From assembly GCA_041736895.1 (NCBI GenBank), contig JBGSSS010000136.1, positions 1-64,000 of the forward strand: a stretch of 64,000 nt of DNA, read 5' to 3'. Under the pieces are notes generated by a model. The model did not search any database, was not told the DNA's origin, and saw only the letters and a list, made by a program, of their open reading frames with translations. Below, piece by piece: positions 1 to 7,568 of this stretch (positions are counted from its first letter, which is position 1; every line of letters starts with the position of its first letter). The position numbers were made by a program, and so were the translations under genes. Source of the stretch: JANRLT01 sp041736895. GTDB taxonomy: Bacteria; Planctomycetota; Planctomycetia; Pirellulales; JALHPA01.

Positions 1-16
1 TTGCCAATCCTTCATG

Positions 17-124
17 ACGATCCTCCTCGTTGAAACCCCGGTCAGGGCCTTCCTCAGGAGGATCGTCTTATATTTTCGCTCGAAACGGCAGAGCCTCTTC
101 AATTCTCACCGGCAGAGCCGGTGG
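17..124. repeat. Hairpin and single palindrome near window edge
   Basis: Two short structures follow the end of the first gene. A 12-bp inverted repeat (GACGATCCTCCT at 17-28 and its complement at 56-67) could fold into a hairpin. A separate palindrome, CACCGGCAGAGCCGGTG, sits at about 108-124 and belongs to the GGCAGAGCC hairpin family also found near 3.5 kb and 58.3 kb. They could help terminate transcription of the leftward gene, but there is no clear T-tail. Confidence 0.5.
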
Positions 125-136
125 ATTAACTTGGAT

Positions 137-1582
137 TTAGTCCCACCACCATTGATCCTTGGCGAGGCTCTTGAGATCGATCTCGTCGTGCTTGGCTTTG
201 ACCTTGCCGCCTTTGTCTTCGAGCAAGTTCGATGACTTGAGGGCTTCGGCCGGCTGGATGTTGACGCCGCCGCCGATTGGCGTGGCGAGACGGTTGCCTT
301 TCCAGAACGCGGCCACGGCCGTTTCGACTTGCTTCGGCACATTCAGCGATTCGACGGAGTATTCTTTTTCGTTGAGGAAGGTGTCCATCTTCCAGCCCGC
401 CTTGTCGGCGTACTTGTGTTCCTTGATAAAGGCGGCGACGACGAGCATGTCGATGCCGTTGCGCAGTTGCCAGTAGACCGGAATCCCCTTGGCGATGCCG
501 GCGTAGTTCTTGGTGAAGTCGGTAGTGAACCCCTTGCTCGCCAGATCAACTGTGCCGGCCTTGGCACGCGTGCCATCGGGGTTGACCAGTTCGTCGGCGC
601 TGATCAGCTTGACGCCGTCGCCCACGAGCTCCATCGCCAATTCATCTTCGGCGACTTTGACACATTGATAGTCGGGAACAAAGTACCAACGTTGCAGTGC
701 GTTGCGCGAAATCGAACCGACATTGGCCCGCGCGGCCCAGCTCGCCATCTTCACATTGGCTGGCGGCGCTTCGAGGCCGATGCCCAGCAGCTTCATCCGG
801 TAGTCGGCTTCGACCAAGACTTGGGCAAAGTGCGACGACGCGGGAATGCCAGTCAGCCGAACCGATTGCAGGCCGAGACTTTCTTTCAAGCCCTTGGTGA
901 TGAATTCGGCGTTGGGCTGGACATTGCTGTTGGAGCCGACTTGCTTCAGGAAATTCTGCATGGCTTGCAGCCCTTCCTTGGTCGGATCGATCGAGACACT
1001 GACCAGCGGCGCATCGCGTCCCTTTTCTCCGAAGAAGGCTCGCAGCGAGACGACGAGATCATCCAGGTTTAATGTCGCTTGACCCGTTTCCAACCCGCGG
1101 AAGCGCCCCGCGAGGTCCGCGCCGTAAGCTTCGGCCGGTCCGGCAATCACAATATCGTTGGTCTCGGGATAGAAGAAGACATACTGAATGCGCGTCATGC
1201 CGGCCAGATTGAGCATGTCTTCGGTCGGTTTCATGCCCATGTCGGTGCGGCTCTTGACGGCCGCTTCGAGGCGGTTGAGCGAGACCTTGCGGAGCGGCGA
1301 CTTCTTGGCCAGCTTCGGATCCAACGCCGAACGAGCCGCGGCGATCCGCTGACGCGAGAGGGCGCCATTGGGATCGGGCGTCAACTGGGTCCGCAACACG
1401 CCATCGGCATCGACGATCACGCCGCCGACGCCGAGGAAGTTGTTCATCATCATCATGTTGTTCATCATGTTGTTCATCATCATGTTGGGCATCACTTGCG
1501 CGTGACCAACCGATGACATGCCTTGGAGGAAGCCCAAGGCCAACATCACGAGGAACAATTTTCGCAGATACGACTTCATCAT
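137..1582 (-). CDS. Exported DUF1598-type planctomycete protein
   Basis: A 481-residue protein with a Sec signal peptide (tandem Met, basic SYLRK, hydrophobic LFLVMLALGFL, ending GHAQ near residue 29). A run made only of Met and Asn after a Pro follows at about residues 31-48, then a Gly/Val-rich turn. The rest resembles the planctomycete DUF1598 family, notably the WYFVPDYQ segment and the C-terminal block NGIDMLVVAAFI. The family's function is unknown; location is probably periplasmic. The start is the first of two tandem ATG codons, 5 nt after GGGAG; the frame is open about 40 codons further upstream but without a signal peptide. No obvious operon partner. The domain assignment is from memory of the family; exported status is seen directly. 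Confidence 0.78.
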   Translation of the reverse strand: MMKSYLRKLFLVMLALGFLQGMSSVGHAQVMPNMMMNNMMNNMMMMNNFLGVGGVIVDADGVLRTQLTPDPNGALSRQRIAAARSALDPKLAKKSPLRKVSLNRLEAAVKSRTDMGMKPTEDMLNLAGMTRIQYVFFYPETNDIVIAGPAEAYGADLAGRFRGLETGQATLNLDDLVVSLRAFFGEKGRDAPLVSVSIDPTKEGLQAMQNFLKQVGSNSNVQPNAEFITKGLKESLGLQSVRLTGIPASSHFAQVLVEADYRMKLLGIGLEAPPANVKMASWAARANVGSISRNALQRWYFVPDYQCVKVAEDELAMELVGDGVKLISADELVNPDGTRAKAGTVDLASKGFTTDFTKNYAGIAKGIPVYWQLRNGIDMLVVAAFIKEHKYADKAGWKMDTFLNEKEYSVESLNVPKQVETAVAAFWKGNRLATPIGGGVNIQPAEALKSSNLLEDKGGKVKAKHDEIDLKSLAKDQWWWD

Positions 1583-2049
1583 CCCGGCTCCCGAGAAAAT
1601 CAGTGACAAGTTTGGGAACTCTCGTTCGCGGATCACGCGAATGATCAAAAAATCGACAACCACAATCGTGTGATCATCGCAGAAAATCCACACAGACAAG
1701 CACGCCACACACGGAAAAGCCGCGGAATTGGACGAGTAAATTTATGGTACTTACGCAATTCAGGAAACGCAAGAAACCGCCCGCAGCAGCCGAAAAAAAG
1801 AAGCTCTTTTTGCCCAATTGTTGGAATTTCCGCTGCAAACCGCATAACCGGATGCGAACCATCGCCAAGGTCGTGAGACCTTGGCAACAAGCGTGGATCA
1901 ACCCCCACGCGTTCAAAGTCTCACGACTTTGGCTACATTGTCATCGTCCCAAGGTCCATGCGGCTTGGAGTGGAAAGACGAGAAGGGTATGATTGAAGCC
2001 TAGAAAAGGGCTAGTACTCTGTATCGCCGTACCCGCAGGTTCCAAGTTC
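1583..2049. other. Intergenic region with triple-hairpin element
   Basis: 467 bp between the divergent DUF1598-type gene and the sulfotransferase gene. It should hold promoters for both but I see no convincing -35/-10 pair. Its clearest structure is the compound hairpin element at 1864-1932. Open frames here are short and have no recognisable content. Confidence 0.5.
1864..1932. repeat. Compound inverted hairpin element
   Basis: Three hairpins in 69 bp. The first is GCCAAGGTC-gtga-GACCTTGGC (1864-1885), the middle is GCGTGG...CCACGC (about 1891-1910), and the third (1914-1932) is a near-complementary copy of the first (CAAAGTC-tcac-GACTTTGG). The outer hairpins are in inverted orientation, the same plan as the other paired-hairpin elements of this window. 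Confidence 0.6.
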
Positions 2050-3219
2050 ATGCCGAGTGAGATTGCGTCCCCAACGACGCCCGCGACCGTTCCCAGCGCG
2101 AAACCGGCGGCTGAAACATTTCATCCGTATCCCTGGTACATGCCGAGGTTTTGGCATGGGATGACGTTCGGGGTCTGGTTCAAGCTGCTCCGCGACAACG
2201 GGTTTGCCGTGGCTTGGCAGCGCTGGCCGATGGCCGCGGTGATTTCGATCTTCGCCGTTTGCAATAGTTTTCTCTCGGCGCTGCAATCCCTGTTCTACTT
2301 TCGCGGCTTCCCCGATGACCGCGACTCGCAGCCGATCTTTATCCTCGGCCATTGGCGCAGCGGGACGACGCTATTGCACGAGATGATGATCCGCGATCCG
2401 CGCTTTGGGTTTGCGACTTCGTACGAATGTTTCATGCCCTCGAACTTCCTGATCACGGAATGGGCGTCGCCGCTGTTCAGTATCTTTATGCCTTCGAAGC
2501 GGCCGATGGACAACATGCCCGCCGGCTGGCAGCTTCCGCAAGAAGACGAATTCGCGCTGTGCAATCTAGGCGCCGGCTCGCCGTACACGATGCTCGCGTT
2601 TCCGAACAACCCGCGGCACGATGCCAAGTTCCTGGACTTTGTCGGCGTGACTCCCGCAGAGTCTTCGCACTGGCAACGCGTCTTTCGCTGGTTTGTGCAG
2701 CGCGTGGCGCATCGCACGGGGAAACAGCTCGTCTTCAAATCGCCGCCGCACACGGCGCGGATCAAGCAATTGCTCGAGCTGTACCCCCGCGCTAAGTTTG
2801 TGCACATCGTGCGCGACCCGATGTCAGTTTACCCGTCGTCGACACGGCTGTGGCGTTCGCTGTGGCCTTCGCAAGGTCTGCAAATCGCGAACAACGAAGG
2901 GCTCGAAGAAGAAGTCCTTGCCACGTTCTGCCGCATGTACGACAGCTTTGATCGCGAACGGCCGCTGATCCCCGCCGGCAATTTTCACGAACTCCGCTAC
3001 GAAGATCTCGTCGCCAATTCGATGGGCGAGATGGAGAAGATGTATCAAGCGTTGGAACTCGGCGACTTCGAATCAATCCGGCCGCACTTGGCCAGCTACC
3101 TGGAAGCGCAGAAGAGTTACCAGACCAACAAGCACAATCTCAGCCCCGAAATGGTCGCCATCCTCGCCGAACGCTGGGGACCGTACATGCGCCGCTACGG
3201 TTATTTCGAAGGCGTCTAA
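2050..3219 (+). CDS. Sulfotransferase family protein
   Basis: About 389 residues. It has both signatures of PAPS-dependent sulfotransferases: a 5'-phosphosulfate loop ILGHWRSGTTLLHEMM near residue 98, and a 3'-phosphate motif FVHIVRDPMSVYPS near residue 250, the latter preceded by a KSPPH segment. The length and the PPHT...RDP layout fit the Sulfotransferase_3-like group that is abundant in planctomycetes. The expected reaction is sulfate transfer from PAPS to a hydroxyl group; the acceptor cannot be read from the sequence. A hydrophobic stretch near residues 60-75 may give membrane association. The frame also opens with TTG at 1993, but the ATG at 2050 gives a more natural start. It stands alone, with a long repeat-filled gap downstream. 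Confidence 0.88.
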   Translation: MPSEIASPTTPATVPSAKPAAETFHPYPWYMPRFWHGMTFGVWFKLLRDNGFAVAWQRWPMAAVISIFAVCNSFLSALQSLFYFRGFPDDRDSQPIFILGHWRSGTTLLHEMMIRDPRFGFATSYECFMPSNFLITEWASPLFSIFMPSKRPMDNMPAGWQLPQEDEFALCNLGAGSPYTMLAFPNNPRHDAKFLDFVGVTPAESSHWQRVFRWFVQRVAHRTGKQLVFKSPPHTARIKQLLELYPRAKFVHIVRDPMSVYPSSTRLWRSLWPSQGLQIANNEGLEEEVLATFCRMYDSFDRERPLIPAGNFHELRYEDLVANSMGEMEKMYQALELGDFESIRPHLASYLEAQKSYQTNKHNLSPEMVAILAERWGPYMRRYGYFEGV

Positions 3220-3420
3220 TGAGACTTGCAGAGACTTATGCGTCAAATACTTATTGAGTTAGGCAAAAGAATGAAGGCAAGAGAATAAATACGAATGATT
3301 CTCTTGCCTTCATTCTTTTGCCATCTGCTTCTGCCTGCGTTTGCAAGAAGTTCGCGATGATTTGGCAAACTTTATTTTGGCAATATTATTCTTGACGTAG
3401 TGAAGCCAGTTTTTGACCGT

Positions 3421-3480
3421 ACGACGGACTTCCAGTCCGTCGAAATTCCCATTAAGTTGCGACGGACTAGAAGTCCGTCT
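3421..3480. repeat. Paired hairpin element, ACGGACT family
   Basis: Two palindromes, ACGGACTTCCAGTCCGT (3424-3440) and ACGGACTAGAAGTCCGT (3463-3479), in opposite orientation with an 18-20 bp spacer. The stems are nearly identical and the loops (TCC and AGA) are not, so the unit is a hairpin duplicated in inverted orientation. Confidence 0.7.
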
Positions 3481-3492
3481 TAGATTTGTCTT

Positions 3493-3571
3493 GGGTACCA
3501 CGGGCTCTGCCAGTGCGAACGGTGGCAAATCTTGTGTATAAAATCACGCACTGGCAGAGCCGGTAGCACCC
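3493..3571. repeat. Paired hairpin element, GGCTCTGCC family
   Basis: Inverted arms of about 25 bp at 3493-3517 and 3547-3571 read GGGTACCACGGGCTCTGCC...GGCAGAGCCGGTAGCACCC with two or three mismatches. Each arm contains the half-palindrome GGCTCTGCCAGTG, the same family as the elements at 58262-58335 and 108-124. Confidence 0.7.
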
Positions 3572-3747
3572 AGATTTTTCTATGACTTAAAAACCGCAGC
3601 CGATCTCCCGCGAGGCAAACACTAGGATGTAAAAACAGGGTAACAACCTAGGGGACTCTCTCTCACAAGATGACTCTCAAGTTGCTCAGATCCCAAAAGG
3701 TTTCTGCTGGGAACAATCGGCTGCGGTAGTTCATCGCGGCTCGTACA

Positions 3748-3908
3748 TCAGGCTTTCAGCCTGACACTCTCGTAGGTTAGGCTTTCCAGCCTGACGCTGC
3801 GGCCGCAGGTCACAGTTCATTCAAAGTGCTGAAGCGGAGCGTTAACATTGCGCGACACTTCCTGGAGTGGATGATCAAACTCTGTCAGGCTGGAAAGCCT
3901 GACCTACG
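3748..3908. repeat. Hairpin cluster, TCAGGCTTTCAGCCTGA family
   Basis: Three palindromes: 3748-3764, 3771-3795 and 3884-3908. The second and third are a near-perfect 25-bp inverted pair beginning CGTAGGTTAGGCTTTCC and ending CCTGACCTACG, enclosing about 90 bp. The outer CGTAGG/CCTACG ends match the ends of elements at 11.1 kb and 57.1 kb although the stems differ. Confidence 0.7.
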
Positions 3909-3950
3909 AAAACCGGCCCGCGGCGGATCAGGGGACGCTACCTCACGATG

Positions 3951-4235
3951 TCAAACCACCGCCGCGGGCTCGGAGACGAAATTGTCTGAGAAGTCCATGG
4001 TCGAGTGGTCAACCGGCGAGTGGTGAACTGCCAAGTGGCTGACAGTCGAGTGTTTCGCCAACGGGGGATTCGGCAGAGCGAGTTCGCTGCGGAGAATCTT
4101 GACATGTGACGGTGCTGCTATTCCCAACGTGACTCGGTCACCCGAGACGCGTTGAACGATGACTTCGATCGCGTTGGCACCCGTGCCGTTGCCGATCATG
4201 ATCCGTTCGCCGATTTTGCGACTGAGAATTAACAT
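3951..4235 (-). CDS. csrA: Carbon storage regulator CsrA with long C-terminal tail
   Basis: 94 residues. The N-terminal half is CsrA: MLILSRKIGERIMIG at the start, an IEVIVQRVSGDRVTLGIAAP strand region, then HVKILRSEL. CsrA is an RNA-binding dimer that blocks or stabilises mRNAs by binding GGA motifs. The start is fixed by the canonical MLILSRK beginning and GGAGAG a few nt upstream. After the usual end near residue 52 there is an unusual tail of about 40 residues rich in His, Ser and Val (HSTVSHLAV, HHSPVDHST). It is encoded by degenerate repeats of a GAGTGGT-like unit. A sigma-54-like promoter lies about 80 bp upstream. No flagellar genes are in view, so the regulatory target is unknown. 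Confidence 0.9.
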   Translation of the reverse strand: MLILSRKIGERIMIGNGTGANAIEVIVQRVSGDRVTLGIAAPSHVKILRSELALPNPPLAKHSTVSHLAVHHSPVDHSTMDFSDNFVSEPAAVV

Positions 4236-4540
4236 TGGTCTCTCCATTGACCAGGTGACCCGCGTTACTAACTCTGACACTGAATACGTCTTCAATGACT
4301 TCGTGCAGCCCTATAAAGCAATCAAGATGCCAAGGTTGTTGCCAGCAAAAATAAATCTGAAAAACGCCGCATATCGCCGACTTTTATTAAAGCTTTTTGA
4401 GAGTACACCATTGCTGGGATTGTAAAAGAATCTCAAAATGAGGGTCGGCTCTCAAAATGAGATGCCTGCGCCTCAACGGACGGATAAGATGAACCAAACA
4501 AATTCTTACCATCCCTTCATTTGAGTTTGATGATTCAACG
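4236..4540. other. Divergent csrA / TPR-gene promoter region
   Basis: 305 bp between divergent genes. Besides the sigma-54-like site at 4317-4332 it contains two copies of CTCAAAATGAG (4432-4442 and 4451-4461) spaced 19 bp apart, about 80-110 bp before the TPR gene. These could be an operator pair; the binding protein is unknown. Confidence 0.4.
4317..4332 (-). promoter_or_regulatory. Sigma-54-like promoter upstream of csrA
   Basis: On the minus strand the sequence reads TGGCAT-CTTGA-TTGCT. It keeps the GG and GC dinucleotides at the spacing required for the -24/-12 elements of sigma-54 promoters (consensus TGGCAC-N5-TTGCA), with mismatches only at less conserved positions. It lies about 80 bp before the csrA start. 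No activator binding site was identified. Confidence 0.45.
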
Positions 4541-5392
4541 ATGAAACTTTGCCTCTGCCTGATCGCAACGATCATGGGTTCATTTCAGTTTGGTTATGGC
4601 GAAGAACCGGCTCCCGTTACCACGGCCGCGATCAAACAAGCTATTGTTCAAAACAAACTCGACGAAGCGCGTACCCTGGCGACGCGCATGATCGCCGAAC
4701 AGCCGCAGTCCTACACACCCTTGTGGATTCGCGCGAAAATTGCGATCGATCTGGAACAATTCGCGCTGGCGATCCCCGATCTGGAAGCTGGCGAGAAGCT
4801 CCTCCGCGAACCGAGCGCCGAGTCGATCAACTACCTCGGCACGATCCGCTACCAAGCCGGCCAACTCAAAGAAGCCCTCGCCGACTTCGACCGCGCGATC
4901 AAACTCGAGCCGGAACTCGAAGCCGGCCACTGGCAGCGCGGGATCGTCTACTACGACCTCGGCCAATGGGAAAACGGCCGCAAGCAATTCGAGCAATACC
5001 AGGGTGTCGACGACAACGACGTCGAGAACGTCGTCTGGCGGGCGATGTGCATGGCCCGCGATCCGCAGTTCGGCTGGGCGAAAGCCGCCGGCGATCTCTT
5101 GAAAGTCAAACACGACCGCCGCGTCCCGCTCATGGTTGTGCACCAACTCTTCGCCGACAAAGCAACCGAAGCCGACGTGATGAAAGCCGTGGACGAAGGC
5201 AACCCCGGCGAAGCGGAACTCCTCTCGCGCCGGTTCTACGCCCACCTCTATCTCGGCCTCTACCACGAAGTCCGCGGCAACAAAACCGAAGCCCTCAAGC
5301 ACCTCGAACTCGCCTCGGGCAAGTACAAACTCCCCGGGTACATGGCCGAAGTGGCGCGGGTGCATGTGGGGTTGTTGAAGGAGAAGAAGTAG
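4541..5392 (+). CDS. Exported tetratricopeptide-repeat protein
   Basis: 283 residues with a cleavable signal peptide (MKLCLCLIATIMGSFQFGYG, then EEPAP). The mature protein is helical. It begins with an AIKQAIVQNKLDEARTLA helix pair and has clear TPR units around residues 87-150 (INYLGTIRYQAGQLKEALADF, DRAIKLEPELEAGHWQRG, YYDLGQWENGRKQFEQY). TPR proteins mediate protein contacts; the layout resembles NlpI-like periplasmic TPR proteins but there is no lipobox. A last helical pair (HLYLGLYHEVRGNKTEALKHL) probably forms another repeat. Single-gene unit divergent from csrA; partner unknown. Confidence 0.8.
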   Translation: MKLCLCLIATIMGSFQFGYGEEPAPVTTAAIKQAIVQNKLDEARTLATRMIAEQPQSYTPLWIRAKIAIDLEQFALAIPDLEAGEKLLREPSAESINYLGTIRYQAGQLKEALADFDRAIKLEPELEAGHWQRGIVYYDLGQWENGRKQFEQYQGVDDNDVENVVWRAMCMARDPQFGWAKAAGDLLKVKHDRRVPLMVVHQLFADKATEADVMKAVDEGNPGEAELLSRRFYAHLYLGLYHEVRGNKTEALKHLELASGKYKLPGYMAEVARVHVGLLKEKK

Positions 5393-5459
5393 GGATTGGG
5401 GATTGGGGATTGGGGAACAGCTTTCTATCACCCCGTTTAGCGGCGACTCGCAGAGGAGC
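5392..5459. repeat. GGGGATT tandem repeat plus TTTAGCGGCGACTCG element
   Basis: Just after the TPR gene, 8-bp units of GGGATTGG repeat three times (5392-5415). At 5434-5459 follows a 26-bp sequence beginning CGTTTAGCGGCGACTCG and ending AGAGGAGC. It recurs identically at 16431-16456 and as inverted arms at 50040-50110. Confidence 0.65.
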
Positions 5460-5512
5460 GTGTGGGCTGCGAAAGAAATACCAATTCGTCGGACACCTGA
5501 TATAATTCGATC

Positions 5513-5710
5513 ATGAGCACTCTTTTAGAAATCGAAGCCGCCGCCAAGGCGTTGCCGATTGAGCAACAGCAAGAATTGTTGCTTTCTCTTGCGATGCGCT
5601 TGCGGCAAATCGGCGATCTGCCTGAACCGCGCAAGTTTTCCGCGGAGCAAATCGCGGCTTGGATCGCACAAGATGAAGAAGATTTGAGACAATATCGCGG
5701 TGGCAAGTGA
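5513..5710 (+). CDS. Putative antitoxin of PIN-domain module
   Basis: 65 residues, highly charged and probably helical (LLEIEAAAKALPIEQQQELLLSL, then a SAEQIAAWIAQDEEDL tail). It resembles small addiction-module antitoxins that neutralise PIN RNases, but has no motif specific enough to name a family. Its stop codon overlaps the GTG start of the downstream PIN gene (GTGA), the usual coupling in type II toxin-antitoxin operons. Expected role: binds and blocks the toxin and may repress the operon. The identification rests mainly on context. Confidence 0.7.
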   Translation: MSTLLEIEAAAKALPIEQQQELLLSLAMRLRQIGDLPEPRKFSAEQIAAWIAQDEEDLRQYRGGK

Positions 5711-6135
5711 ATCTCTTTCTGGATACTTCGGTAATCTTAGCGGCCATCGGCTCTGACTCAGGCGCGTCTCGCGAGATATTCAATCAGTCAGTCAATCAAA
5801 ATTGGCATTTGCTGGTAACGCCTTATGTCATGGATGAAGTTGAAAACAACTTGGCTAGCTTCCCTGAGGATGCAAGCAACAAGTGGTCTGAGCTGCGCAT
5901 AAAACTTGTTGTCAAGAATGATATTTTAACGATCGACCGACCATCGGTTTTTGGGCCCACGAAAGACCGGCCGATCTTGTTTGGAGCATTAGCTTGGGCT
6001 GAAGTTCTGCTCACGTTAGATCAACAAGATTTCGGCCAACTTCTTGATCAAACTTTCTATGGACTAAAAATATTGAGGCCTGGAACCTTTCTTACTCACG
6101 AGCGCAGCAGTGGAAGATTGCGGGAACTGCCTTGA
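5707..6135 (+). CDS. PIN-domain toxin (VapC-like RNase)
   Basis: 142 residues. It starts with the PIN hallmark MNLFLDTSVILAA, whose Asp is the first metal ligand. Further acidic positions lie in DEVENNL (about residue 40) and in DRPILFGALAWAEVLLTLDQQDF (about 85-110), where PIN domains place the other catalytic Asp residues. Such proteins are metal-dependent endoribonucleases, often cutting tRNA. GTG start overlaps the antitoxin stop by 4 nt. Codon use is more AT-rich than most neighbours, as is common for mobile TA modules. A second, unrelated PIN module lies at 41.6-42.2 kb. Confidence 0.82.
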   Translation: MNLFLDTSVILAAIGSDSGASREIFNQSVNQNWHLLVTPYVMDEVENNLASFPEDASNKWSELRIKLVVKNDILTIDRPSVFGPTKDRPILFGALAWAEVLLTLDQQDFGQLLDQTFYGLKILRPGTFLTHERSSGRLRELP

Positions 6136-6220
6136 TGGCATTGAGGGCATCAAGAAATATCTATATCAAGCCCCCGGCACCGCACAACATGGTGCAACAC
6201 CGGAGGTAATGAATCTTCTG

Positions 6221-6763
6221 TTACTTGCTCATCGAAACCGACTGAATATCCTTGCTGATCAAATCCGTCAGCGCCCCGCGTTGCGAACGGTAGGCCGCGA
6301 GGAGTTGGCTGCCAAGGTTCCGCAGTTCGGCGTTTTGTTCGGCGGCGATCGCCGTTTCGAGTTGCCCGACCCGCGTGTCGATCTCGGCAACCGCCGTGTT
6401 GGCTTGCTGAGCCAAGGTCAGCGACGGACCCGACACCAGCGGCAGCTTCAACGCGGTGAAGATCGGCGGTGTTTCTAGGCCGTAGGTCACTTCGACAAAG
6501 AACTGGCCGTTGCTCGTCGTCCCTTTGGTGAAGGAGGTGACGATCCGATATTGGACCGCTTCGGCAGCATGGCCAAGGACATTGACCGTTTGGCGTTCGT
6601 TAACGACAGCCCAGCCGTTGCCGGCTTCCAAATGACTGACCATTTCGCGGGCCGCGCCGTCGAAAAATCGCGTCGGCACTTCGTCGGCCGAAGCCAAGGC
6701 GGGCAATAGAGCCAGCAGCAACGCGGCCAATCCGCTGAGTCGAAAGCTGGAGAGGAATTGCAT
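6221..6763 (-). CDS. Small exported protein of unknown function
   Basis: 180 residues with a clear signal peptide (MQFLSSFRLSGLAALLLALLPALASA, then DEVPTRF). The mature part has a hydrophobic-core segment with YRIVTSFTKGT and VEVTYGLETPPIF, and a C-terminal amphipathic region (AQQANTAVAEIDTRVGQLETAIAAEQ) likely to be coiled coil. I do not recognise the family. Start at ATG 6763 with AGGAA upstream. It follows an 805-bp gap and appears to be transcribed alone. Confidence 0.65.
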   Translation of the reverse strand: MQFLSSFRLSGLAALLLALLPALASADEVPTRFFDGAAREMVSHLEAGNGWAVVNERQTVNVLGHAAEAVQYRIVTSFTKGTTSNGQFFVEVTYGLETPPIFTALKLPLVSGPSLTLAQQANTAVAEIDTRVGQLETAIAAEQNAELRNLGSQLLAAYRSQRGALTDLISKDIQSVSMSK

Positions 6764-7568
6764 GATTTCGTTCCTATTTTTGATCAAGAACTGCGCGGCG
6801 GCAGAGCTTGAGGAATGTGTGGTGTGGGAGAGAGCTATCACTCGTGGCGGATGCCATTGAGGGAGCAGGACAACGCGGCGAAAGATTTGTGAGAATTTTG
6901 GTTTTCCAGCCAAATCTGTGTTTCTATCACAGGTGACAAGCATGGCTGCAGACGGGTTCCTCTTCTCCGTTCATAAGAACGGCGAAGAATGGAACTGCCA
7001 CTGGCCCACAAAAATGGGGCTTGACAAATCGCCCCTAATGTAGTATACAAGAGTTCATGTATTAATAAGTTGGGGAATTGTTCCCGTCGGTGAAGGCCGC
7101 CGCCTGCTTTTCGGCGGTCATCACCCGTGGCGGAACTGGGCGAACTTCGCCGTGCGGTCGATAGCTGAGGCAATGAAGCTTTGGGCAACGGCGCATTGAG
7201 CGCGGAAAAAAATGTCAAAAAAAACCAGCGTTTGTTGCCATTAAAGGCAACAGCAGAACGACACAAAAGCGCCGCAAATCGGGCGTTCCAAACCAGAGTG
7301 CCGCGTCCCAGAAAACGCAATTTCCCCAAGGGATTACGCAGTTATTTGTGAGGTGCGAACGTTTCCGGAGACCCGGAAATGCGCGCCGATTTTTGGTTGA
7401 TTTTTTTCGTTTTTTTCTGTTTTTTTCGCGCATTATTTTGATTTTTTGGTGTTTTTTTTCTGATTTTTTCGTGTTTTTTCTGCGTATTCCAGGCGTTTTA
7501 CGCGTTTTTTTGCGGCTGTTGCGCCGAGGCAACACAAAACTCGAAACGACTCCTTCAGCACCGATTTG
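6764..7568. other. 805-bp gene-free region with phased T-tracts
   Basis: No credible gene. The first part is the leader of the exported-protein gene, with a possible -10-like TATACT on the minus strand near 7030-7040. ATCAC(T/C)CGTGGCGGA occurs twice (about 6837 and 7120). The distal part holds the phased T-tract array at 7390-7511. Lysine- and arginine-rich frames on the minus strand are by-products of the T-tracts. Confidence 0.5.
7390..7511. repeat. Phased T-tract array (predicted curved DNA)
   Basis: About a dozen runs of four to eight T residues on the plus strand start near 7390, 7401, 7410, 7420, 7436, 7442, 7452, 7464, 7474, 7496 and 7505, mostly 9-12 bp apart and thus close to the helical repeat. 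A/T-tracts in phase with the helix bend DNA. The array lies 3' of the YGDDA-repeat gene and about 630-750 bp upstream of the small exported-protein gene. Confidence 0.6.

Larger units (their letters stand above)
3220..3950. other. Long repeat-rich intergenic region
   Basis: 731 bp with no credible gene. It is packed with hairpin elements of three families (3421-3480, 3493-3571, 3748-3908) and also has an imperfect inverted repeat near 3255-3325 (ATTCTTTTGCC-type arms). Short open frames crossing it merely translate the palindromes. Confidence 0.6.

Noticed and set aside
3310..3528. Open frames in the repeat-rich gap at 3.2-3.9 kb
   Set aside because: They only translate palindromes such as ACGGACT...AGTCCGT and have no homologous domain or start signal.
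7215..7535. Minus-strand frame encoding a Lys/Arg-rich, histone-like 106-residue protein
   Set aside because: The basic residues come from the phased T-tracts read as AAA/AAG; the C-terminal part is ordinary noise and there is no ribosome-binding site.
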